From: Papilionanthe hookeriana x Papilionanthe teres
Taxonomy: Eukaryota; Streptophyta; Magnoliopsida; Asparagales; Orchidaceae
Assembly: GCA_022702705.1 (NCBI GenBank)
Contig: CM040431.1
Location: forward strand, 28,259,185 to 28,323,184
Direction: 5' to 3'
Length of the DNA: 64,000 nucleotides
Of the stretch, positions 35,785-47,140 are shown one piece after another. The translations under genes and the position numbers were made by a program. Under the pieces are notes generated by a model, which was given only the letters and a program-made list of their open reading frames with translations, was not told the DNA's origin and ran no database searches. Numbering within the stretch: position 1 is the stretch's first letter; each line of letters begins with the position of its first letter.

Positions 35785-36660
35785 CCAAAATTAAATTCTT
35801 GGGGTTGAGGATTTTACATCCGATACTGTATTGCTTTAGGTTCTTTCCCTATCACAATGAAATACATCAAAATCAAATTCTTGGGGTTGAGGATTTTACA
35901 TCCGATACAGCATTGCTTTAGGTTCTTTCCCTATCACAATGAAATACATCAAAATCAAATTCTCGGGGTCGAGGATTTTACATCCGATACCGCATCGTTT
36001 TAGGTTCTTTCCCTATCGCAATGAAATACATCAAAATCAAATTCTTGGGGTTGAGGATTTTACATCCGATACTGCATTGCTTTAGGTTCTTTCCCTATCT
36101 CAATGAAATACATCAAAATCAAATTCTTGGGGTTGAGGATTTTACATCTGGTACCGCATTGCTTTAGGTTCTTTCTCTATCGCAATGAAATACATCAAAA
36201 TCAAATTCTTGGGGTCGAGGATTTTACATCCGATATCGCATTGCTTTAGGTTCTTTCCCTATCGCAATGAAATACATCAAAATCAAATTCTTGGGGTCAA
36301 GATTTTACATCCGATACCGCATTGCTTTAGGTTCTTTCCCTATCACAATGAAATACATCAAAATCAAATTCTCGGGTTTCGAGGATTTTACATCCGATAC
36401 CGCATCGCTTTAGGTTCTTTCCCTATCGCAATGAAATACATCAAAATCAAATTCTCGGGGTTGAGGATTTTACATCCGATACCGCATTGCTTTAGGTTCT
36501 TTCCCTATCGCAATGAAATACATCAAAATCAAATTCTTGGGGTCGAGGATTTTACATCCGATACCGCATCGTTTAGGTTCTTTCCCTATCAGCAATGAAA
36601 TACATCAAAATCTAACTCTTGAGGTTAAGGATTTTACATCCAATACCGCATTGCTCTGAG
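35785..36660. repeat. 82-bp tandem array, about 11 copies
   Basis: The word T(T/C)GGGG of each unit falls at 35799, 35881, 35963, 36045, 36127, 36209, 36291, 36373, 36455, 36537 and 36619, exactly 82 bp apart each time. A decayed twelfth copy lies near 36707. The unit carries 'gaggattttacatccgata', 'gctttaggttctttccctat' and 'gcaatgaaatacatcaaaat'. Because 82 is not a multiple of 3 the frame rotates, so the ORF at 36185-36598 is a by-product. Confidence 0.95.
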
Positions 36661-37099
36661 ATCTTTCCTCATTGTAATGGTTCAATCCAATCAATTCAAT
36701 TTTCTTTTGAGGTTGAAGATGTTACATCTAAAACCACAAAATTCCAATTTTCATTTCAAGTTCAAATCCCTTCAAATTAATTTTAACAAACTTCAATCTA
36801 AATTGAAACTCAAACTAAAATCTGAGCTCACACATCAAAACTTATACTCGAAACAAAATGAAATCTAAATCGAAATTCCCCGCATCATGCGATTTGGGAT
36901 TCACCTCCTTTTCCTTTCCCCGCCGAGAGTTCAGGAATCTCCAGTCTCAGAGATATACTTGACACTCCCCAGCGGAAATTCTTCTACTCTGTCCCAAGTT
37001 TGTCACTTGGACATTTGTGTTGATTTTGTTGATCGTTTCGGTCAACGCCAACAGGCGCGGTGTGCTTGGATAGCACACCACACCTTTTGGGGGTCCATT
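36661..37099. other. No recognisable gene
   Basis: A-rich stretch (36730-36880) followed by a less AT-rich part up to the start of X2. The 72-codon ORF at 36887-37105 has no recognisable domain. Confidence 0.45.
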
Positions 37100-40000
37100 T
37101 GTTGACCTCATTTTTGATGAGGTCTTCTCTTCTTCTTTTCAGTACTTAGGATCTAGCCGTAGGCTTTTCCTTTGACTATCCTAGAGGATTAAAATTAGGA
37201 CCCACCACCTAGAAATTCAAACCACTTTTTAAACTCCCTGCAAACTCCACAAACTTAATTGTAGACCCCTAATCACCTAGAGGGTTGAAATCAAATGTGG
37301 AAGTTTAAAGGATGAGTTCCTATAGGACTCTTTGGCCTTAGGACCGCCCTGGTGGCCCTGGTCCGGTGAGGGCCGACTTACACACACACTACACTTATAC
37401 ACTACACTTTCACACACCTCCTAAAATCACACCTATACCCAACTTGACCTCCCGACTCATGAAGGTGATTCACATGGATGGTCCTTAACCCCTAAGCCCT
37501 CGCAAGAGGGTTAGAAACAACATAGTGAATGCCTCAAATGAGTCCCTTCATGGCTCATGTGGGCTTGATATGGCTTCATGGCTCAACCAAAATGATTTCA
37601 TTCCACTTACATGTACTCAATCTTCAATTTTCTAAATTTTCAATTTTTGATCCCGGGACCCTGCACCCGCCAAACTCTACCCAAAACCCTTGAAATTACC
37701 CAAATTTTTCAAAATTCTCCAAAATCACCCAAATTCCTAAAAATCAATCTCAGACATTCTCCCACCACTCAAATTGACCATTTTTTACCCAAAATACTTA
37801 AAATTCCAAAAAATACCCCCAATACCCTCCAAATTACCAAAATGCCCCTCTTGATCCAAAAATCCAAAAATTCAGAAAATTCCTAGAAAATTCCAAAAAA
37901 TTCCAAATATTCCCAATTTCATTTTGTCCAACTACACTATGGGCCACTCTTGTCAATTTACACCACTTTTGTCAAAATCCCCAAGTTGACCCATTTTAAC
38001 CCAAAGTGAACCTAATGTCAAACCAAACCTACTCAATTGACCCAAATTCTGATCCAATTCAATTCTAAACTTCAATTCAACATCCCCAACACCAATCTAG
38101 ACCAAGTCCAAGCCCAATTTGATTGACATTTGAATCCTATTTCACTTTTGACCTTAAAGCCTAATTTGGACCCATGACCCAAACTTAGCCCAAACTAACG
38201 CAATTCAAATCCAATTAACCCCAAATCATTTCTAAACCTTCCATAACATCCCCAAAAACAAAAAAACTAACATAATTTGCCCAAAATTTGGACCCAAACC
38301 CCACTCAAATTCAACCCAAAACCAAAAAGCCCAATTTTGACCTAAACCCAAACTTAACCCAAATAGGCCCAAACCCCAAAATCCAAACCCAAAAAAAGTT
38401 GAAACCTCTTTGAAACAGGCCTAGAAACATTTCTCAACATTAAATTTACATTAATTTCAACATTAGCTCAACATTAGCCCAAGTTAACCCAATTTGGCCT
38501 ACCATTGGCCACTTTACCAAAAAGCCCAAATTCAACCCAATTCAAACCCAAACCACCTCAAATTTGTTTCAAATTACTCATGGCACATTCCTAAACCAAA
38601 CCCAACAATTATTTGGCCCAAACTTTTACAAATTTCCCATCCACCAGTTTATTTCTAAGCTTAAAAAGCCCTTTTTCTTAAACCTTCCTAAAGAACCCAC
38701 ACCTCTAGGATAGTCCCTAAAACTGAAACCAAAACTAAATTAAAAGTATTTACAAGATAAAATTCACTGTCACAATATTTCAAAATATAAAACAACTCAA
38801 AATTTAATCACAAACAGAACAACAAAACTACAACTACAACTAAATAAAAACGTCTTGTTGGATGATCGGGAATACCTCGGATGATGTAACCTACGTGTTG
38901 TTAACGGGATTTCCCACGTGCCTAAATGAAAGTGTGGAACTCATTTAGTTGAGTTTAGCAAATTCATCTGGACTAAGTGAATCCGATAAAAATAACGATG
39001 CCGAAAGGATGGAACCGTGGGATCTTAATCGGTGTTGTTATAATCAACTTTAAGATTTGTTTTAACTAAAACACTAAAAAACACTTGGATTTTAAGACTT
39101 CTCTAAACCAGAACATTTTTCTCATCTCTTAATTTTCACCTTCTATAACTAAACCATCTGCAACAACAAGGAGCTCGGAGCATGGTGGGCAGCACGGCCA
39201 TCGTCATCAGCAAAACCCGAGTCTACTTCAGCAAAACTTTCTTAGAATTAAATAACCAAACCATAGAACCTCGAGGTAGTTTGCTTAGTGCAACATAAAT
39301 CCTCAACCTTTTGTTAGGCATTTGCATTGCAAATTAAGCTTTAACCGGTCTTAGGACTCTGAGGTGATTGTTCGGTATGACATAAACCCTGACATCTTCG
39401 AAGCTTTTTGCATGACTGCGTCATACAAATATAAGTCCTAATTAATTAAAATTGGCAAGATCAAAACATTAAATAAACATTAGGACTTTCCTAAATTCAA
39501 GCCAAACAATAGATAGTCGGGAAATTACCGAAGTTCGCTTCGAATCCGTAATTTCTCCTACCTTTCTTCCTTTGAATTCCCAAAACAAAATGTTCCAAAC
39601 TTGATCCATTCCCTATCGAAATTCCAAAATTCAATTCCTTGAAAACTTAAACTTTGAAATTCTCGAGAGCAGAATTATCGATTATTATCGAGAGTTTTCT
39701 TAAGTGATTCCCGTGATTTAAGATGTAATTAACTATAGGGGCTTGCCCTTATAGGGAATTTTAAGAGCCTGTGTAATATAAACCCCGCTTAATTTCTTTG
39801 TATTAAGCAGGGGAACTTGTCGGCTTATAAAATTGGTTCGCAGACCAAACGGATGTCACAAATCTTCTAGTTTATTTAATCAAGCCCCATCATCAAGTAG
39901 TGTGTCTATTCTTCGAGATAGATACACAGCTCTTGATGTGGCGCTCATTTATATGAACTATTTGGGATGTGAGATCAGTTTGATTTCATATCTTAAAATT

Positions 40001-40163
40001 TTCAAATTAAAAATTATTTTCAAAATCAAATGCTACTTTCTAAATTATATATATATATATATATATATTTAAATTAAATTTAAAATCTAAAAAATTCGCC
40101 GACAATTTCTGTAGGCGACCTCTTTTCAAAAATACAACACACTAACCTAAAAATATGCCGACA
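37100..40163 (+). mobile_element. Family X copy X2, internally deleted
   Basis: Begins TGTTGACC and ends GCCGACA, like X3. 37100 to about 38700 matches 47943 to about 49520, and from about 38700 it matches 53865-55312. The middle, about 4.3 kb including the GC-rich core, is missing. The join falls at 'CCCACA', and X3 has CCCAC at both break points. Flanks (CCATT and ACAGG) do not form a target duplication, so one side has been rearranged. The right flank is the pol region of E1. Confidence 0.8.
40046..40069. repeat. (AT)n microsatellite in X2
   Basis: Short AT run; X3 has no such expansion at the matching place (about 55225). Confidence 0.9.
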
Positions 40164-42000
40164 ACAGGTGATAAATTAAAGATTTTTCAAAAATAACTAA
40201 GCCTCTATGCCAACTTTTGGAAAAAAGATAAGAAGTTTGATTTTAATGATGAATGATTAAAAGCTTTCAATTTATTAAAGGAAAAATTAATCGCTGCTCC
40301 TATAATAGTTTCACCTAACTTGGAGAAACCATTTGAATTAATGTGCGAGCGAGCAATTATGTTATTGGAGTGATTTTAGGGCAAAGGGACGAAAAAATGT
40401 AAAGTTATATACTGTGCTAGTAAAACTCTTACTGTTGCTCAAATTAATTACACTACTACAGAAAGTGAGTTATTAGCTATCGTTTATTTCTTTGAAAAAT
40501 TTAGATCTTACTTAATTAGGGCTAAATGTATAGTGCAGCTGATAATTCTGCTATTAAATATTTAATGCAAAAGAAGGATGCTAAACCAAGATTAATTTGA
40601 TGAATACTTTTAATGCTAGAGTTTGATTTTGAGATCGTCAATAGAAAAAGGGGTCGATAATCAAATAACTGATCATTTATTTAGACTCAAACAACCTAAA
40701 TTGGCTGATTTTGAAAAGGAAATAACCAAAACTTTCTCTGATGAGCAACTGTATAATATTACAGAAGAAAATATGCCTTGGTATACTGATATTGTAAACT
40801 ACATAATTAGTAACTTTTTATCACCGGAATTAACAATGCAACAACGGAAGAAATTCAAACATGATGCTAAATTTTATTTTTGGGATGATCCTTATCTGTA
40901 TAGGAAATATAAAGATCTTATTATTAGAAGATGTGCACCGTATGAAGAAACCGAACAAATTATTCGAGGATGTCATGATTCTGAATTCGAAGAACATTTC
41001 AGAATTGATTGAACAACCCAAAAGATTTCACAATCTGGAATTTATTACCTACAATTTTTAGTGATGTTTATAGATTTATCAAAACCTGTGATACAAGAAA
41101 TGACATGCCTCTTAAATTTACTTTGGAAGTTGAAATTTTTGTTGCTTGAGGATTAGATTTTATGGGACCATTTATACCTTGATTTGAGAATTTATATATA
41201 TTAATTACTGTTGATTATGTATCAAAATGGATTGAGGCAATAGCTTTACCTAAGTGTGATGCTAGAAGTGTTTCAATGTTTTTAATGAAAAATATTTTCA
41301 CAAGACATGGAATTCCTAGAGTAATCATCACTGATGGAGGATCCCATTTTAAAATAATCTCATTTAGAGATTGATAGAAAAATATAATATTATGCATAGA
41401 ATCTCTACAACTTATCATTCTCAAACTAATGGCTTAGCTGAGGTATCTAATCGTGAAATTAAACAAATTTTAGAAAAAAGCCATAAATCCTGAGAAATTA
41501 GATTGGTTTGCTAGATTAGACACCACTTTATGGGCAAACAAAACTGCTTAAAAAACTCCTATAGGAATGTCCCCTTATAGATTAATTTTTAGAAAGACTT
41601 GTCACTTGCCAGTTGAATTAAAATATAAAGAATTTTGGGCGATAAAGAAATTAAATTTTAATTTGAAAGATGCTGGTGAGAAAAGACTGTTACAATTGAA
41701 TGAAGAAATCAGAAATGTATCATATGATAATGATAAAATATACTATGAGAGAAGAAAAATATGGCATGATTGAAAGATTGTTACAAATGAATTTGAACCA
41801 GGACAAAAAGTTTTATTATACAATACAAAATTGAAATTATTTCCTAGGAAACTGAAATCTAGATGGACAGAACCTTTCACTGTCATAAAAATATATCAAT
41901 TTGAAGCTGCGATTATCGAAGACCCTAAATCTTGAAGAATATTCAAAGTTAATGGACAAAGATTAAAATCATATTTTGAAGGCAATGGACCTAATTTTTA
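40164..42000 (+). pseudogene. E1 pol relic: RNase H and integrase (Ty3/gypsy, Athila/Tat-like)
   Basis: The relic begins inside the RT-RNase H linker ('KPLCQLL'-type region is decayed) and runs to the integrase C-terminus. RNase H: 'NYTTTESELLAIVYFFEKF' (about 40445-40502). H2C2 zinc-binding region: 'IIRGCHDSEFEEHF' (40960-41005). Integrase core: 'LDFMGPF' with the first catalytic Asp (about 41155), 'DYVSKWIEAIALP' (41213-41250), 'ITDGGSHF' with the second Asp (41328), and 'LAEVSNREIKQIL' with the Glu (about 41435). 'MSPYRLIF' and 'GEKRLLQLNEEI' follow. There are more than ten stops or frame changes. RT and everything upstream are absent because X2 abuts the left end. In life the polyprotein would copy and integrate the element. 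Confidence 0.9.
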
Positions 42001-42048
42001 ATAGGTTTTAATGTTGAATCAACCAGAATAACCTGAGGTTATGTCGGT

Positions 42049-42088
42049 CTGACGACGTTAAACCAAGCGCTTTGTGAGAGGCAACACA
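42049..42088 (+). other. Conserved post-integrase motif of E1
   Basis: 'CTGACGACGTTAAACCAAGC' followed by 'GCTTTGTGAGAGGCAAC'. The same motif follows integrase in E2 (58818-58860), and Athila-type elements of other plants carry a recognisably similar one. Function unknown. Confidence 0.75.
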
Positions 42089-42479
42089 CAGTTATTGAGT
42101 GTTTTGCTTATTTGAAGTGTTATTTTTGTTTGATTATTATGTTTATGTATTTATGTGTTTGAACTTACTACTTAATTTTCTTTGCTTGAATGTTATATTT
42201 GAACTTACTTCTTGTTCAGTTTTCAGCGTTAGTGTTTTGTGGTTGTGTGCGACGCTAAAATTTAGTGTTTTGTGGCTTAACGATGTATAGAATTTAGTGT
42301 CACTTATGTGTGTTTGTAATTTAGATTTTATATATATCAAAGTAATGCTTTTTGTTGTTTGTGTAAAAAAATATTATTTTACATGGCTTTAGTACGTTAT
42401 TCAATGCTCAAATGGACTAATTAGACGTCAGTGCAGGCTTGATATGATCGAAATTGCAAAAGAAAGTTGGAAACCCAGA

Positions 42480-42610
42480 TTTTGAACTAGCGCTGAACGG
42501 CGTAGCTACCTGCGCTGGACCGCACTAAAAGTCTGAGAGTTGGGCCTATTAAATCGAAAATAGCGTCGAACGGCGCTGTCACTAGTGTTGGACCGCTCCC
42601 GAAAGACAAA
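42480..42610 (+). repeat. GC-rich module between integrase and extra ORF of E1
   Basis: 'AGCGCTGAACGGCGTAGC', 'TGCGCTGGACCG', 'TAGCGTCGAACGGCGCTGTC'. The words match those in LTR L-d (45645-45770: 'AGTGCCGGACCG', 'TAGCGCCGAACGGCACT'). Confidence 0.7.
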
Positions 42611-42981
42611 AGGCCCTTAAACCCTTAAATTTCGTGATTTAACCCTGGGACCCACCATTTTTACCCAAACCATCGTCTTCTACCTCTAGCCAACGCTGAT
42701 TTTTGCACTTAGGGCTCACTTGCATTTGGATTTGAATTTATTTTGTAGCCGAAAAAGTTCGGATTTCATCTTCTCTCGGTAAGAGGTTCACTTTAAACTA
42801 AATTTTTTCGATTTTGACCGTGGAAATCTCCTACATTAGAAAGATCTGAAGCATTGATTTTTTAGTGAAAATTTGAAGATTTTCCATTGTGTTGAAGTTC
42901 TTTTTTACTTAAATTTACTTTGGAGCATATTAAATTGTAATTTTGAGATTGATTTGGATTAATTTGATATTTTTTAGAAAT

Positions 42982-44077
42982 ATGGCTCCAAGAATGCAAA
43001 AATGGAAGAGAAATTTTGAGTATGATGAGATGAAATTTGTAAATTTCAAGGCCCCTCTTTAGTACATTTTTTAGTAATAAGAACTGTATTTAAGAGAAAT
43101 CCTTTGAAAATCCTGGAGGTGTGATCGAAGTATTAAATGCAAATCGTTAGCAGGAGATTTTATGCTATTTTATAGCTGAAGCGATGTTGGGGATTGTGAG
43201 AGAATTTTATGCTAATTTATACTATTTTGAGAGTGAATATATTCTTGTTAGAAGACAAATTGTAGAGTTTACCCCCACACATATCAATGCATTTTGCCAG
43301 TTGAGAGAACCTTTCTCTTTTGAATATGAGAATTTTCTTGTTACTAATGAGGCACTTGATATGATTATGGATTATTTGACTGATGGAAAAGGGGAATGGA
43401 AGATTAAATAGAAGCAAAAGGTTAACTTCCCCCTTTCTACATTGAATCCTGTATCAAAAGCCTGACATTATTTAATTTCTGCAAGACTTATGCCTACCAG
43501 CCGTCACATCGAAGTTATCAGAGAGAGAGCTGTTCTTAATTACTATATTCAGAACAAGAAGAATATCAATATTAGGGCTATCATTCATAAAAGTATTTTG
43601 ACTAATTCAAAAGGAGATACTATAGGTGGACTAGGACACCCCAACCAGATTCATGCCTTGTGTATTTAGTCAGGTGTAGCAATTGAAGATAATGATGAGG
43701 TAGTCTACCCCCTGAAGCCCATAAGTAAATTAAACCTGAAGTCTTATGAAGCCCAAGTTGGATGGAAATGGAGTAAGAAAGATGATGTACCATCTCATAG
43801 TCAGGAGAGACCATCTACATCTTGGGAACAAACTCTGTATGATTTTATGGATCAGTTAGAAAAGTTAAATACCAGAGTAGAGGGACTAGAAGCAATGAAC
43901 AAGATAAATGATGATTATCAAGTGCGGTGGCGAGAATATGATATAGCTTATCATGACACACAGATGAGATTACTGAGGGGAGACACTAGTGTTGTATTCC
44001 CTACATAACCTGAGTACACTCTATACCAGCCTGATAAACTTGATGATGGTGGAGGTCCCGCAGATTATGATTGGTAG
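42982..44077 (+). pseudogene. E1 extra ORF ('putative plant transposon protein' type)
   Basis: The ATG at 42982 opens MAPRMQKWKRNFEYDEMKFV. Further pieces are 'EFYANLYYFESEYILVRRQI' and 'VEFTPTHINAF' (43200-43300), 'LTDGKGEWKIK', 'NFPLSTLNPVSKA' (43420-43460), 'RERAVLNYYIQNKKNINIRA' and 'GGLGHPNQIHALC' (43520-43665). A helical C-terminal part contains 'DFMDQLEKLNTRVEGLEAMN' (43840-43900), and the ORF ends 'GGGPADYDW' before a stop. The conserved block is the plant-specific domain commonly annotated as putative plant transposon protein and found in Athila-type ORFs downstream of integrase. Its biochemical role is not established. About six stops or frame breaks are present. Confidence 0.85.
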
Positions 44078-44540
44078 TATAATATTTTATTTTTTTTATT
44101 TTCATTATATTTAGTATTTTCTGATGTATTTGTGATGTACTTGAGATTGTGATTAGTATTGGTGATGTAATGTGTATTTGGATGTATTTGTTGTGAACTT
44201 TAAGTTGTAATATGTTGAATTCTGATGGATGTGATGTGATAGTGGAGTTTGCATGTATTTACTTTATTAGTTTAATCTGTGATTGTAACAGTTGGATGTT
44301 AATGTGTTATGTGTTTAGTTGATGTTTTATGTTTTAAGATTTCAAACTTCTTCACCTTACAAATTTCTAACATATATTTGTGTGTAGAAATGCTCTTAAT
44401 TATTTCAAGCCTACTATTCTAAATTTATAAAGAAAACCTGCCTAAACTCAAAGGTATAAAAAGCCCAACATATTGAGGTATGAGTTACATATACGTTTAG
44501 ATCTTTTCTTTCTACTTATGCTAATCTTATGATATTAAAA

Positions 44541-44564
44541 AATTTAAGTTTGGGGGAGGGAAAG
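44541..44564 (+). other. Upstream polypurine-like tract of E1
   Basis: 'AATTTAAGTTTGGGGGAGGG' about 0.89 kb before the LTR-proximal tract. Confidence 0.7.
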
Positions 44565-44934
44565 ACTTAACTGTTATTTGTTCTCATTTAAAAGTATTTT
44601 CAAAATTATTAACATGATTTCCTGTGATAGAGCTCAATTTCGGATAACTGTATTTTGATTTTATTTGAGTACTTTAGCGGACTTGAATGAAAGTTTTTGG
44701 TAATGAAAAGTAATTTTGTAGGATAATATATTTGGTATAAGAGAATAGGACTATAGTCAACTATTCAAAGTTAGAAAAACTATATGTTTGAAATATTAAG
44801 AATCTTAAAACTTTATGTGAAAGGAAAAGATTGGGACTCTATGATGAATCAATAATAAGCAAAAGTAATGCCTATAAGGTAAAGATTGTGGTAAGTTTCA
44901 AATTTAGGGTGAGAAGGGTGAAGTTTAAAATTTT

Positions 44935-45105
44935 TAATGGCTATCCAGATATAGTAATCCACACTTAAAAAAGTAAAAAGTAAAAGAAAGAAAAAAAAAG
45001 AAAGAAAAAAAGAAAAGAGAAAAAAAAGAAAACGAAAAGAAAAACTGAGGAGAAGCTTGAGGAGATGCCTAATCAAAAATTGGCTTCACTTGGATCTACC
45101 TAAAG
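44935..45105 (+). other. Conserved 3' non-coding module of E1
   Basis: 'GGCTATCCAGATATAGTAAT', a purine-only stretch of about 70 bases, then 'GAGGAGAAGCTTGAGGAGAT' and 'AAAAATTGGCTTC'. Shared with both minus-strand elements. Confidence 0.75.
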
Positions 45106-45433
45106 GGGAAAACTTAATTACTTTCTTGAACATATATGTATGAATTAACACCTTTACTAGTAGTGTTCTCATGAACTTATTTTTATGAAATCTTTATAAG
45201 TGCCTTAAATGGACAATCTACAGTCATTTTTGAAATTAATAGAAGGCTAGAACTTTTAGACTTGATAACTAGATAGCCTTACACCTGCAGAACTTACTTG
45301 AATTATTCAAAGATCTTTCTGAAAATTTTACTACTGCATTTATCTAAATCAAAATCATGATATTCTAGAAAGAAGTTCATTACAGTGGATCATTATTTTA
45401 TGTATTAACTAAATTACTTGAGGACAAGTAATA

Positions 45434-45446
45434 GTTAAGTTTGGGG
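45434..45446 (+). other. LTR-proximal polypurine tract of E1
   Basis: 'GTTAAGTTTGGGGGA' immediately before L-d. Confidence 0.75.
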
Positions 45447-47045
45447 GATCTTAATCCACTAAAAATTTGATAGCTTTTTAATGTCTATTTCATACCTAAT
45501 TTTGATGATATTGCACTTTAAAGAAGGGTATTTTTCATGATTTCATGTAGGTACAATTATTTTAGGCATTTGGAGCAAAATGAAGGAAAAAGGAAGCAAA
45601 AAGGAGCAAATTTGGAGCAAAATGAGGCAAAATGTACTTTTTGACCTGGAGGTGTTGGACAGCTTTGTCACCAGTGCCGGACCGAGCCAAATTACAGAGA
45701 GTTTGGGCTATTTTCCAGAAAATAGCGCCGAACGGCACTCTATCTTGCGCCAGACTGTGCCTTATCCTGATTTAATTCCAAAATTGATGTATTCAGCCTG
45801 AATTTGGAGGGGTGCTCGAGGAAACTCTTGGAAAATCACTTGCATATTAATTTAAACTGTTTTGGAGCCAAAAATAGAGAGGTGGGGGGAGAGTGTCTTT
45901 ACATTGTTCTAATGTGAAGAGTCCATTAGAGAGAATCTAGGATTTGTGTATGTTCTCTTCAAAAGAGTGTAGGAGGAGAGGAAAAGTGAGAGATTTCTTC
46001 TTCCTTACTTATCTAAAGAGAGAATTGTGTGTTGTTATGAAGAAAGAAGAGGAGTCAAAGGAATCCCTTGAAATTCGCTTGAGGATGAGTTTGAGATAAG
46101 TTGTATTTTCTTTACTCTGTTTGTATTACTTTTCTTTTATATATAAAATCCATCTTTTATCGTCTTTTCCTCATGAGTCTTGAGTAGATTTCTTTGTCTT
46201 CCTCCTTTTCATGTGAAGTGTTGATGTTGTGATATGGAAATGATGTGCCGATTTATTATGGAGAATTTATGATGACCTTTTCACTTCGTACTTCATTTAC
46301 TTTTTGATCTGGCCAATTAAATTGTTAAAACTTGTTTGGAAACATATGTTCCAAAAGGGTTATGAGTTCCATAACAAAAGTGAAGGTCACATTCAATTTA
46401 CATGAATGAGTGACGTAGTTCATGAGGGTTATGTTTAAAAAAATAGGGAAATATATTTTGATGGGCGTAGAATTAGAGATTTTAGAGTGACAGACCAAAA
46501 TCCCCAATTTGGTCCTAGGGTTTGGAAACCAAAGTGAGAGTTAGCCTTCAGGCAAAGGGAAGTGGGAGCTCCGTAGTAACAGCCAATATCCTCCCAGCCT
46601 AACCACGAATTTGGGGACTAAAGTTAGGATTAGCTAATGTTCTTTATATCACTTGGAAGAGGGTAAAGAATTGGAATGCTCCTATTTTTCACAATACTAT
46701 TGTATCACTGATCTATATAACTAAATCATCACATTATTATTGGAGAGGAGGAGGATTCTTTCTTACATTTGAACTTTTGTTATAAATTTAGTTTTGTGTT
46801 AGTTAACTGTATTAGGAAGTTATAACGTACTTTGGTAGAATTTGTTACTGCAACTATTTATTAATCCTTTTATTATTAGTAATTACTGCAATTATGCTGT
46901 GATTCGTGTGGTGATTTATGTGCTCCATTATAGAATTAAATACCTCATTGTGGGATCGATAACCAGGACTCCATTAGAGCCCTGTATTACTTGAGTAATA
47001 TGTATACTTGCATTTAATTGTGTGACTCAATAGAAAACAAAATCA

Positions 47046-47076
<31 letters not shown>

Positions 47077-47090
47077 TATCTGAGTTCATA
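45447..47090 (+). mobile_element. L-d: Athila/Tat-like LTR shared by E1 (3') and E2 (5')
   Basis: It lies directly after the E1 polypurine tract and directly before E2 leader and gag sequence, so it is the downstream LTR of one element and the upstream LTR of the next. Landmarks: 'attgcactttaaaga' (45500), GC module (45645-45770), 'gatgggcgtagaatta' (46459), 'ttggtcctagggtttgg' (46508), 'gggatcgataaccaggact' (46951). The start has lost the TG. The end, GAGTTCA at 47090, is followed by TAAATTTTGGCAATTT, a decayed tRNA-Asp primer site. Confidence 0.75.
47046..47082. repeat. (TA)n microsatellite near the end of L-d
   Basis: TA run with a CACA break. L-e has a TA run at the same position relative to the LTR end. 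Confidence 0.9.
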
Positions 47091-47140
47091 AATTTTGGCA
47101 ATTTAAAAAAATTGCACCACACTACTAATTTTAATCCACA

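Noticed and set aside
36185..36598. 137-codon ORF with repeated FRFFPY
   Set aside because: It is the 82-bp tandem array read through. The frame rotates each unit, and the repetition is of DNA, not of a protein motif.
35785..36660. CRISPR-like array
   Set aside because: Units are contiguous 82-bp tandem copies without distinct spacers, and the DNA is plant nuclear in character.
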